Origin: Histoplasma ohiense | Taxonomy: Eukaryota; Ascomycota; Eurotiomycetes; Onygenales; Ajellomycetaceae | Length of the DNA stretch: 64,000 nucleotides | Reading direction: 5' to 3' | Assembly: GCA_017607445.1 (NCBI GenBank) | Contig: JAEVHH010000007.1 | Location: forward strand, 1,426,001-1,490,000 | In this document: positions 26,190 through 37,159 of the stretch, piece by piece | Layout of the letters: every line of letters begins with the position of its first letter | Position numbering within the stretch: position 1 is the first letter of the stretch | Translations under genes and position numbers: made by a program | The notes under the pieces: model-generated | Seen by the model: the letters and a program-made list of their open reading frames with translations, nothing else | Databases searched by the model: none | What the model was told of the DNA's origin: nothing

Positions 26190-27240
26190 AATGAATTACA
26201 AGCAATTCTACAAACACCCACTGCATCCAAATGCAGTGGATGATAACTTAGACCTACAAAGCATCCTTCAGCAGCAGGTGCTACAGATGGTCAAATTGCA
26301 ACAACAACTTGCTGAGATGAGCACTCTCACATTCACTGTTTCTTCTACACCCACATCTCATGAAAAGCTCTCAAGAGAGAAGCTCTCAATCCTCAACAAA
26401 TACAAGAGAGATCTAGTGCTCTATCTTGTGTGGAAGTTGAAAGCAAATGCCAAATTGGACATTGATGAATGAGCAATAGACTCACTATTCAATCAGATGT
26501 GGTATATTTATAGCAGATTGAATGATGATGTGTTAGCAAAATTCCAACTCTGAATGAGTCATTGTCAGAATCATCAGTGTACATCAGAGCTAGTCTTTCA
26601 ACAACTCAACTCCCTCTTCCTCAATTCTATACTTCAAGTCAAGATGTTGAACTGGCTAAATCAGATTTATCAGATGAATGTTGTGTTGGCAATTTATCTT
26701 TCTGAATTCAATCACAAGCTTCTAGAAGCAGATGGGCAAGACTGAGACAATGTTATCAAAATCAACATATTGTTCAAGAACTTGAACTTTCAATTGCATA
26801 ATCAAAGTATAGAGCATTCAAAGCTCTCAACATACAGCAAATTCTGCACTGATCTTCATTTGTTGAACAATAATCTGTCTCAGTTTCACACACTTCAAAA
26901 TTGTAGAGAATTTCACTGAACAAATGTGTACACTCTGAACCACTCTGCAGTGCCTCTCACCTCTGAATCAGAATCAATGAACTGAGTTCCACACATGAAT
27001 GCAAGCTGTCTGAGAATCCCCAACATCTCAAAGAAGAACATCATCAACTGAATCATCAGAGAAGTCTGCATACACTGCAACAAGTCAGAACACTTCACAA
27101 ATCAATGTTCAAATGCAATCACTCTAAGTAAACCCCCCACACACATGAACACTGTGTTGTCTGCAGATAGACAAGAACAGAGAAAAGATGAGCTCTCATT
27201 CTAAAATACAGATGAGAGCTCAAGAAGCAAAAAGCTAGCT
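26190..27240 (+). pseudogene. gag relic in the hAT-split Gypsy
   Basis: The frame from about 26190 is open for nearly 95 codons (to 26472), then broken by TGA. The capsid-like region and the zinc knuckle (about 27070-27115, CIHCNKSEHFTNQC) are recognisable. It aligns with the gag frames at 11529 and 18258 throughout. Confidence 0.8.
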
Positions 27241-28585
27241 GAAGATTTGAGCAGAAGATGCAAGCAGACACAATCATAATCTCTGTCATTGTAAATAGCT
27301 TAGTCAACATATGAGCAATGATAGACAGTGGTTTTCTTCACTACACTCTTATAGACACCCAGCTGATTGAGAAGCATAAGCTTCAGCATATCCTCTTTTT
27401 CAAATCATATAAACTCAGTGGATTTGACAGCCTCAGAGGATCTGCCTTCTACAACATGGTAAGATTTAATGTTGATGTAGAAGGACATGAGAAAAAGAAT
27501 GTATATACATATGAAATACAAAACCTTGAGTATGATCTAATGCTTGGTCTATCATGACTCACAGAATTTGAAACCTTGTTGAATGCATGCAACCACTGCT
27601 TTATTTTCTCAGAAGATGACTGTGTTTATAAGAAGAATGTTGATAGAACTGCTGATCTCACTCAGATATCAGTGAAAGTGTACAAACTACTAACCCACTA
27701 AGTGCATGAGAAGAAGAATGTCCAAGTGTTTGCTGCTAGCATGATGAATATCAAAAAAGCATTAGAAAAGTTAGAACTCAAAGATCTCAAGAAATCATGC
27801 AAGAAACTATCTGAATTGTACAAAGACTTCACAGACATATTCAATGAGAAAGAAGCTGAAAAGCTTCCCTCTCACTGAGAACTCAGTATAGATCATATGA
27901 TTGAGCTCATCAAGAAAAACAGTAAGAACTCACAACTGCTCTGAGATTCTCTCTACAGCATATCACATGACAAGCTTCTTGTTCTACAAAAAATGCTCAA
28001 CAGATTACTGAATAAAGATTTCATTTATATTAGCAACTCATCCACTGCAGCATCTGTACTGTTTGTGAAGAAATCAGAAGAAGGCTTACAATTCTGCATT
28101 GACTACTGAGAACTCAACAAAATTATATGGAAGAACTGATACTCTCTCTCATTTATCAACAAAACATTTGAATGAATAGGAAAAGCAAAATGATTTATGA
28201 AGCTTGACATCTCTGCAGCCTTCTATAAGATAAGGATTAATGAAGGTGATGAATGGCTAACTGTTTTTTGTATGCATTATGAATTATACAAATGAACAGT
28301 GACCCTCTTTGGATTAGTGAATGCTCTGAGCATGTTTCAGAAATACATTAACTGAGCTCTATGAGATCTGCTTGATGAGATTGTCTCTAGACTGACCGTG
28401 TGACTGTGCATGGAACCATGACCAATTTTAGCATTGGTTCCATTCTCATATATTTTAGTTCTGGTCTCATATATTGTTTTTCAAACCAGTCACTTTACAC
28501 TGTTTGTATTATAGCTCTGATTTCATTTCACTGTTTATGAGAAATATTTAGGTTCTGAATACTGTTCTTACCTTGATTTCTGGGT

Positions 28586-28640
28586 CACAGTCCCGTTTGG
28601 TCCCATTTTACAAAATGAAATCAAATGGAACCATGACTTA
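28586..28640. repeat. Subterminal palindrome of hAT copy 1
   Basis: A near-perfect inverted repeat around GTTTGGTCCCATTTT with its complement AAAATG(A/G)(A/G)A(C/T)CAAA. It is better preserved in copy 2 at 60547-60590 and is also present in the non-autonomous elements. It could be a transposase binding or hairpin site. Confidence 0.75.
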
Positions 28641-28847
28641 CCCATAATTACATAATACATATATCTTTATACTGGATGGTGGCTAATTATGATGTGAGTG
28701 TTACCAAATATCATTACCTTTTTGATGTCAACAACAGAAATATCATTATATGCTCATAGGCATTTTGAAAATTAAAAAAAAAAAACAAAAACTTTCAGCA
28801 AAAAAAAAAAAAATAAAAAAATAAACAAATAAACAAATGAAAAAAAC

Positions 28848-29447
28848 TCATTTCTTCAATCTATAATCATCAAAAAAATTGCTACTCAATCCTTGAGTGA
28901 TCTCCATCATCAATCTAATATCCCTCACAGTGAGAGTCATCTGTTCACAATGAATCATAGTCTTAAAGCCATCTGTGAAATGATTAGTGAGATATTGTTA
29001 CATTGATTTTCACATGATATCATACACTCAAAAAGTGTGACCAACATGATCTTGACTGTGACTTGAAGAGTATTGAGAATGGAATGCTGGAAGTGATACT
29101 TTCTTTCATCAATCTCTCAGACAAGACAGACAAATGTGATCTTGAGAAAAATGAGATTCTCAGACTTCTGATAATATCAGATCTCATGAATAGCCTCTAC
29201 TCTCATATCAGTATCTAGTGTTATCAAAAAGTATTACTTTGAATTTCATACTCTGCTTATTCATTTTTTTCATACAAGAGTGGGGGTTGCGCACCTCTCA
29301 CACAGCACAGTGAGCATTGGAATGCCACTTATGATGATGAGCTCAGACTGCTTCCCACTTCATCACTTGCTGTTCATATGCTGCCTTGTGGGCAGCAGCA
29401 GTGGTTGGCATGGCCCTCTGACAAGAGATACTCTTATCACAGGTCAT
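28848..29447 (-). pseudogene. Histone H3-like protein gene carried by hAT copy 1 (three exons, decayed)
   Basis: Exons on the minus strand: 29447-29238, 29194-29026 and 28972-28848 (210, 169 and 125 nt). The introns of 43 and 53 nt have GT...AG ends and CTGAT/CTAAT branch-like sites. The translated C-terminal 100 residues follow the H3 histone fold: an EI-x-YYQKS helix, an LVxxI helix, an F-x-x-S-x-L-x-x-LQVTV helix ending TLFE, then MTLTVRDIRL. The tail has ARKAA and QSMKFK. This copy has TGA stops, one of them at the Arg of EIR (CGA in the ancestor, CAA in copy 2). Histone H3 packages DNA; whether this one ever entered nucleosomes is unknown. Confidence 0.78.
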
Positions 29448-30039
29448 TTTTTCACTGGGGGGGAGGTGGAGAGAAAGAGAGAATGAATACAGAGAATGGA
29501 TGTATAGATTTCAGAGGAGAAAGAACAGAGACTTACAGTGCTGAATTTGCTAGATAGAATCAATTAATTAATCAGTATTCATTCACAGAAAACATTGAGA
29601 TATTCATATTGCTTTTAATAGTTAACATACTGCAGTGGAATTATGATGGGTTGGAGAGAGAAGAAAGAAAGAACAAAGAAAAAGAAAAACATGAGTGAAT
29701 GTTAAACTGAGAGATTGTATATGCAAATAATCTCTATAGCAACAAAGAAATATCTCATCTGCATTCAGTCATAATATAGCTTGCAGAGCAACTGCATGCA
29801 TGCAGCATGCAATATCAACAAATAACACAAAAATGCAAACAGTGTTGCTATAAGATATGTAATTTCTCATAATATATAGATGTAGATTTTCTTTCTTCTT
29901 GAATTCTTTGATATATCTCTGTTCTTGCCATCACATTTCTGTGTGTATAGCAACTTATAAAAACAATATATTTTTTTTCACTAGAAATCTTCATCATTAC
30001 AATCAGAACATATTTCTCTTCCTCTCTTCTGCTGAAAAC
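29448..30039. promoter_or_regulatory. Divergent intergenic region between the H3-like and coiled-coil genes
   Basis: About 590 bases with no convincing frame, lying between two genes that point away from each other, so it probably holds both promoters. It contains a C-run next to the H3-like start and GCATGCATGC-type palindromes near 29795. The same layout occurs at 59137-59727. Confidence 0.45.
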
Positions 30040-30890
30040 ATATCTGTCCCTCTCTTCAAGAAACATTTGATGGCTCTGTGTATCACTAAGACACACAAGC
30101 ACCATCATCACCTTGAGAGAGAAGAGAAAGAATTCTTCAAGTGTGAAGAGACTGATCATAAGATATGTCATATTGTCTTGAAAAAACTCTGCAATAGAGT
30201 AGATTGATAACAATCTTGAGTAACACTTCTGCTGAAATTTGACTAATATTATGAAAGGAATGATGTTGATGACTCAATATGTGAGAAGTTGGAGAAGAAA
30301 GCAGTGGAGTTGCTGATGCAGCAGCACTGAAATCAGAAACACTCACAGAAATGATTTGAGATCAAGATGAAGAGAGAGAGAACTGAGAAGATGATGGCTG
30401 TGAAAAAGTGCTGTCAGAAGAAGATTGAAGATGTGCTTGCTCATGAGACAAAAAAGCTCAAGCTGATAGATTGTATTTTGAATATATTCATTGATAATAC
30501 TTTTTGATAACAATTCTGTGGTCTAATTGATTAGCAGGCTTCTGAAGAGAATCATGGGATTGAGGTCTTGTTTAGATCTCATATGCATTCAATGATTCAG
30601 AACATTGAGAAGACAGTGTTGCTTTCTGAGCATGCTAATTTACTTGCTGCAGAGATAGAATCTGAAACAGCAGATCAGAAGATACAGAACTTTGAAGCTC
30701 AAGTGAATCTGATGAAAAGAGAGAAGAGTCCTCTCTCATCTGAGAAGATAGCTGAGAAGGATTTTGAGATGATTGTTTCCTTGAATGAGAAGAAGAAGAA
30801 GAGGGAGGAGAAGAAAGAGAAGAATTGAATTGTGAAGAATAAAGAGAAAGAAGAAGAGAAGAAGAAGAAGAAGAAAGTGAAAGAAGAAGA
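30040..30890 (+). pseudogene. Cys-rich coiled-coil cargo gene of hAT copy 1
   Basis: It aligns with the gene at 58260-59136. The start codon has become ATA here (30040). Exons are about 30040-30206, 30258-30493 and 30538 onward; introns of 51 and 44 nt each begin with the GTAAC/TTGGTAA motif (donor G changed to A). An N-terminal Cys/His-rich segment (FKCEETDHKICH; FKCGEADCKACH in copy 2) is followed by a charged helical region and a Lys/Glu tail of coiled-coil type. I do not recognise the family. Confidence 0.55.
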
Positions 30891-31446
30891 GTAGAAGAGA
30901 AAATGATCTAAGAAAAAAATTTTTTTTGCATGTTTGTTTTTTTATATTTTTGCTAAATTAATTGTATTATTATAATTATCAGAGATTACAAATCTAATTT
31001 GATATTTTACATTATACAATTCTTTGTTGTGAGCATATATTATTGTAGCGATATTATGCTCATGATATATATATATATATATGTATATGTATACTTGTAA
31101 GTTGTGTGTGACTTTACATTTAGTATCAGTAAACAATGAAAGCTGATAAATTCATACTGTGGAATTGTGATATATTAGAGATAGATAATATGTCTAATGA
31201 ATCAACTTTTCAGTACTTACAAATCTTAATAATATCTTCAATATTTTCATTATCATTCTTTTCTATTTGATCATAATGTGTTTTATTTGTTGTTGTTTAT
31301 AAATATATTCTACTAGTGTTCTAACCAATTAGAATGGGTTAATGAAAAAGAGGTAAAAAAAAATCCCAATCAAATTGAATCAATTTCTTAATCTTTTTAT
31401 CCTCAGAATTCATTTTACACATAATTTCTTATCATTTATATTCATC

Positions 31447-33842
31447 ATGACAACTTCAGTAATTGCTGAATCAGAGAATTCATCATCTTCTTTAATGGAG
31501 GTTCAAGATCTTATAGAAATAAGAGTGGATCAAACAATTTATGTTGTTTATAAGTTCTCACAAGATGAGCTCTTTCAAGTCTGGTGGATGCATACTTCTT
31601 TTTTTCTTGATGATGAAAAACAACACAATCTATGGAAAAGTCAGTATAGACAATGAGGAGATCTATGAAAAAACTTTCAACAAGTTGCTGTGAAGATCAC
31701 TGAAGAGCCATTTCTCTGCTGTAATCATTGCAACTTCATACAAAAACATTCATCCTGGAGTGGATATGGATCAGAAGGAATCACACAACATTTGAAATCT
31801 GCTGATTGTCTACAGCTTAGAGGAAAACATCAGAATATTCTTCATGGACTGATACTTATATCATCTACTCTCATTAATGGTAATGATATTTGGTAATGCT
31901 TATGTACTATTTTGCAGGAAAACATGTGAAAACAACAATGAACTGATGTCAATCTTTCAATTCCAACTCTTTCATCAGATAACTTTTGAGAACAACTTCT
32001 ACATCTATGTATATTGTTGAATCTTCCACTGTATGCTGTTGAAAACTCGGAATTTTGAACTCTACTGCAAATGCTTAATTCACATATTCAAATTCCTCAT
32101 CAATTCAGTCTCCACTCTTCTCTGAATACACATTACAACAATGATATGCAACAACTTGGACTTCTGTTGAAGAAACAACAGAAGATATCACTGACAATGG
32201 ATGCATGAACAAGCACCAACAATCTATTCTTTTTGAATGCAGTTTGTTATTTTATTGATGAGGATTGGAATTATAAAGAGAAATTGATTGACTTTGAACA
32301 ATTGAAGAGCAGTCATACAGATGAATATATGACTGATGTTCTCATGACAATCATTAAAAATGATTACTGAGATATTTCATCAGATCTTCTTGCAATCACA
32401 ACAGACAATGCAGCAAACAACTTGATCATGATACAGAGTCTGGAACAAAAACTGGTATTGTATAGATGAAATGATAAACATGAGCATATTCTCTGTATTG
32501 CACATATTATTCAGCTTGTTGTTCAAGCATTGATTAAAGGTCTGAACATTGAATCTGAAAACACAGAACTGGTCAGTTGTTTTGATGAGAATGATGTTGA
32601 AATTGTTATGCACATCACATTCTCATCAACCCTTTGCAAGGTAATGATATTTGATAATGCTTCAGTGAAAATTGATCAATTTGCTAACTATCTCATTATC
32701 TTTTTTTAGATTCATCATATTGTCAATGCAATCAGTACTTTTTCCAAACAACAACAATGATTCCACAATATTCAAGTCACCCACAGCTCAGTTCCTTCTC
32801 TTAATATGATATAAGATGTTCAAACACAGTAGAGTTCTACTTATGAGATGACAGTTCAAACACTTTGACTAAAAGATGCTGTGAATCATTGAATTCAGAA
32901 TTCTGAGTGAGAGAAAATTTGTGCTCTGAAACTTTCTGATACAGAGTGGACACAGTTATAATATGTTGTTGAACTGTTGTTTATCTTTTACAAAACAACA
33001 AAAGCTGTGTCTATTACAGTAACATCAATGATGCAAGCTTCTTGATGAATATACAACAGTTTATTTACTCATTTGAAAACACAGATGACTCATGTACAAG
33101 AAGAACAATTCTGAAATAGAGTTATTTCTGCAGCAATTGAAAGAGTATGAGACAAACTTGCAGAATATTATACAAGAATCAATCAATCATTTGCTGATTA
33201 CTATACTGTTGCTGCTGTACTTGATCCCTCTCATCAAATCAATGCATATACTCCCAGGGATTGGACGGTGGAAGAATGACAAATCTATGTTGATATAGCT
33301 CAGACATACTACAACAACAACTATCCACAATATGAACAGAATAATACTCAAATTGAAGAGTCAATAGAGTATGATTCTTTGATTAGTAACTTTTTTTTTA
33401 TAATACTCACTGAGATATTGATATTAATCTGTTACTAATATTGATTAAGGATTTGCACTCATTGATTGCTGCTGAAAATCTGAGCAAACAAAATTCTTGC
33501 AATACTGAATTTGACTGCTATCTATATGATGATTCTGTTAATATCAAAGGAAAATCTATTTTAGATCTGTGGAGGATGATCAGCAGTCAGTATTCAACAG
33601 TGGCAATGATGGCATGCAATATTCTGACAATTCCATTGACAGAAGTTGGTATGGAGAGAAAGTTTAACTCAAGTTGAGATATTTGTCACTATCACTGTGG
33701 TCAATTGCAAGGAGAAACTGTAAAGAAATTGATGATGATTAAGCATGGAAAAGAAAAAGAAATTGTTGATAAGAATTCTATTGTGACAGAATTCTCTTTC
33801 AATGATATAGTGAAGGAAAAAATTGGCTGTGATTGTATATAG
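31447..33842 (+). pseudogene. hAT transposase, copy 1 (four exons, decayed)
   Basis: Exons are 31447-31879, 31918-32640, 32710-33385 and 33450-33842; the introns (38, 69 and 64 nt) are the same lengths as in copy 2. Order of domains: a BED-type zinc finger near 31715-31815 (CNHC, then H-x5-C), an RNase H-like catalytic region with ITTDNAANN (about 32397-32425) and a CIAHIIQLVVQAL-type block, and the hAT dimerisation domain (about 33600-33740: LTEVGMERKFNSS, then HYHCGQLQGET). A TGA replaces CGA inside the dimerisation domain. The protein would cut and join the element ends. Confidence 0.88.
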
Positions 33843-36625
33843 TATTAATGAGCTTGTGAGTGTTACCAATAATTGTTATCAATTGTCATGTATTATATAA
33901 TCATCAGAATGGGACCAAACTTGAGCTAAAATCATGATCAGTTCCAGGTCATGTTCTTGTTTTTCATAGTCAGTCACTTTGCATGGAATAATAAATTTTG
34001 TTGGTCTCATAATAGTCATGTTAGACCTAAATCTGGTCCTTTTACACTTCATTTCTGAAAATTTTGGTCCCTTTACACTCCCATTCTGATCCTGGTCCCA
34101 CTGGAAATCACGCCAAGAAATGGACTGGGACCAAACCAAATCAAATCAAATGTGAAATTCATGGTCCCACCGGCCAGTCTAATTGTCTCAGTGTATATGA
34201 ATGATATTCTGATCTTCACTGATGGACTGCTCACTGAGCACTGCAAGCATGTACAACAAGTGCTTAATCATCTATGTAAAGCTGGACTGCAAATGGACAT
34301 TGACAAATGTGACTTTGAGACCAAGTCTACAATCTATCTAGGATTCATCATTGAAGCTGAAAAAGGTGTATGCATGGATTCTAAGAAGATGAAAGCAATC
34401 CTCAACTGAGAGGTATCAGTCTCAGTAAAAGAGACTAGAAGCTTTCTAGAATTTGTCAACTTCTACTGAAGATTCATCAAAGACTTCTTCAATATTATAC
34501 AATCACTGATGAATCTGATCTGAAAAGATGCTGTATTTCAATGGACTGATGAAGTGGACACAGCATTCAAAAAGCTGAAGTGTATATTCACAAGTGCTCT
34601 GATGCTGCAATTATTCAATTCAGATAAGCATATGATTCTTGAAACAGACATCTCAGATTATGTAGTAGACAGAGCACTAATACAATATAATAATAAAGAT
34701 GTTCTACAACTCTGTGTCTTCATCTTGAAAAAAATGTCATCCACTGAATGCAACTACAAGATCTACAACAAGAAGCTTCTAGCAATCATACAATGTCTCA
34801 AAAAATGAGAATTCAAACTTATGAGTGTTGGGAAGTTTGAGATTGTTACTGATCATAAGAACTTAGAATACTTCACAATCACTTATAAGCTTACTGAGAG
34901 ACATATGCATTGATCATTGTTTCTTAGTCATTTTTCATTCACAATTTGTTATTGATCTGGAGTAGAGAACACTCTTGTGGATGCTCTGTCTCACTGAGAA
35001 CAAGATATACCATCTGATGATCTAGATAACAGATGGAAACACTGAGAGCATCAGTTAATTGACCTCACAATTATAGAAAGTTCTACACAATCAGATAAAT
35101 TTCATGTACATATCAATCAGTCCCAAGCTCAAGAACCCTCACTCAAAAAACAATGAAAGCTAGTGGCAGAAGCAGATGAATTCTGACAACAAGTCATCAA
35201 AGTTATATAAAACAGAGCATCTCAATTCCTCACAGACATATACTCAAGAATGAATATCTCAGCATGTTCAATTGATGATGACAACTGCTTACACTTTTGA
35301 GATAGATGATGAATCTCTGATTCAGAATCTCTACAAACATGAATCATGCAAGAAATTCATGACTCACTGATGATTGAGCACTCAGAATGTGAAATCATGT
35401 ACAACATCATCACTCAAAAATTCTACTGATCAGATATGTTGAAAGACATACACTGATTTGTATACAACTGTGATTGCTGTGGCTCAGTGACAGTATGATG
35501 TGAACACTGAAAAGAGATGCTGAAGTCTCTATCTGTTCTCAATTGAACTTGATGTGATATAGCTATCAATTTTGCAGTTTTCTTATCTGAAAGTGGAGGT
35601 TCTATGAACATTCTAGTCATTGTTGACTGACTCAGCAAGAGTATAATACTACAGCTCTGTGACAAAATGAATGCTGAAGTAGTTGCAGATGCCTTCATCA
35701 GAAGTCTGTTCTATTATATGCATGATCTGTCTTCATTCATTGTGTCAGATAGAGACAGTCAATTCATCAGCACACTCTGAGCCCATGTATGTCAATTATT
35801 AAGAATTGAACAAAAGTTATCAACAGTGTATCATTCAGAGACTGATGAAGCTACTGAGAGAATGATATAAACAGTAAAAAACATCCTCTGTAAGTTCTGC
35901 AATTATATGCAAGACAACTGAAGCAATCTGCTGCCATATGCTGAGATTGTGATTAACAGTTGAGATTTCACTACAACAGATATAAGTCCATTCTTTCTTC
36001 TACACAAATACAACTTAGAGATTCTGAACTTTCTCAAGACTCCTCAAGAAATCACATACACTCACAGTCTCATACAGACAGCAGAGAACATTGTGAGCAA
36101 GCTGAAGAAAGTCTGTAAATGAACAGAAGCTTCAATGATCAGTGCTCAGCAAGATTATGAGAACTAAACAAACATCAGAAGAAGTTCTACAATCTGATAT
36201 CATATAGAAGACAAAGTCTGACTGAATCTCAAGAATATAAGAACAGATCACCTCTTGTGTACACTAAATTATCATCACATCAAGTATACAGTGAAGAAAG
36301 TGCTAGACACACACAATTATCAACTCAACACTCTGTCTGATATTCACAATATCTTTCATACAAACCTGCTCTGATCTGCAGCTGAGGATCCATTCCCCTC
36401 ACAGAGAACCTTCAATTGACAGCCACTCATCATTGTAGAAGAAGACAATGAACTTGAGTGGGAAATCAAAGCAATTCTTGATGATAGAACCAATCATCAC
36501 TGCTGTGAATATCTTGTCAAATGAATAGAATACAATCATCTGATCTGAGAATCTGTGTCTGCCTTGAAGAACATCATCACCCTCGACATCTACAAGTTCT
36601 CACTCACTCTGATAGAGAGGGATAA

Positions 36626-37159
36626 TGTGATGAGTTAGCATCTGTTAGTAATTAACTTATACAATCAACTTCTCTTCTGCATCTGCTTGTTTCTGGCTGT
36701 TGTGATCTCATATAATCTTCAATGTTCTTTCACTCTGTGTTTTGTGCTTGTATAGTTTCTAACAATTCTTCTGTATAGCTCTTAACATTCTTCCACTCTG
36801 TGCTCTGCACTTATATAGTCTCTAATGATTCTTCTATATAGCTTCTTACATTCTTCTGCTCTGTGTTCTGCACTTATATAGTCTCTAACAATTCTTCTGC
36901 ATAGCTCTCAATGATTTCTTCATCTCATATTCTGCACTTGTGTAGCTTCTAACAATTCTTATGTGTATTTCTTAATGATCTTTCACTCCACACTTCACTG
37001 TGAAGTGGCTTCTGATATTCTTCCACTCTGAACTTTCTTCTATAAGAATCCTCTTTGTACAATCTTTTCTTCTGATTTCTTTTCTCTTTCTTTCCTTAAT
37101 CAATTCGTAATCTGTAATTAGGATAGTACCAAATCGTTAATCGAAGTACGCCCGTTACA
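36626..37159 (+). repeat. 3' LTR of the hAT-split Gypsy (LTR 6)
   Basis: 534 bp, preceded by the polypurine tract and ending CGCCCGTTACA, followed by GATAA. Its 5' part is more decayed than LTR 5. The runs CCCC and CCC have become TCTC and TCT, keeping only the last C of each pair. Confidence 0.9.

Larger units (their letters stand above)
28388..34181 (+). mobile_element. Complete three-gene hAT transposon, copy 1 (5794 bp)
   Basis: It starts TAGACTGACC and ends GGCCAGTCTA (terminal inverted repeats). The perfect 8-bp duplication ATTGTCTC lies at 28380-28387 and 34182-34189. Gene order: a histone-H3-like gene on the minus strand, an intergenic region of about 590 bases, then a Cys-rich coiled-coil gene and the transposase on the plus strand. 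The copy at 54999-60791 has the same length (5793 bp) and gene order. Only the transposase is expected in a typical hAT. Confidence 0.95.
27250..36610 (+). pseudogene. pol relic, split by the hAT between reverse transcriptase blocks
   Basis: The protease at 27318-27400 keeps D-S-G (MIDSGF). Reverse transcriptase runs to 28387, where the hAT (28388-34181) separates it just upstream of the VYMNDILIF block at about 34190-34215. It then continues through RNase H (34554-34808), the integrase HHCC finger (about 35350-35480), the core (to about 36050) and the chromodomain (about 36455-36600). Excising the hAT plus one ATTGTCTC repeat rejoins the frame. Confidence 0.87.
25290..37159 (+). mobile_element. 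Complete family-1 chromodomain Gypsy split by a hAT element
   Basis: LTRs at 25290-25823 and 36626-37159 (534 bp each) are flanked by the 5-bp duplication GATAA (25285-25289 and 37160-37164). Removing the hAT and its 8-bp duplication leaves about 6.07 kb, the size of the other full copy. It is the least decayed family-1 copy at its LTR tips (GACGGG, CACCCGC, CGCCCGTTACA). Confidence 0.93.

Noticed and set aside
29280..29486. Open frame of 68 codons on the plus strand in hAT copy 1
   Set aside because: It is antisense to the H3-like exon 1 and is not preserved in copy 2.
11154..37159. Alternative genetic code with TGA read as Trp
   Set aside because: TGA occurs at positions that are Trp in some cases and Arg (CGA) in others, and different copies have CGA, CAA, TGG or TGA at the same site. 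The host gene at 52534 uses TGG and an ordinary stop. Mutation explains it.
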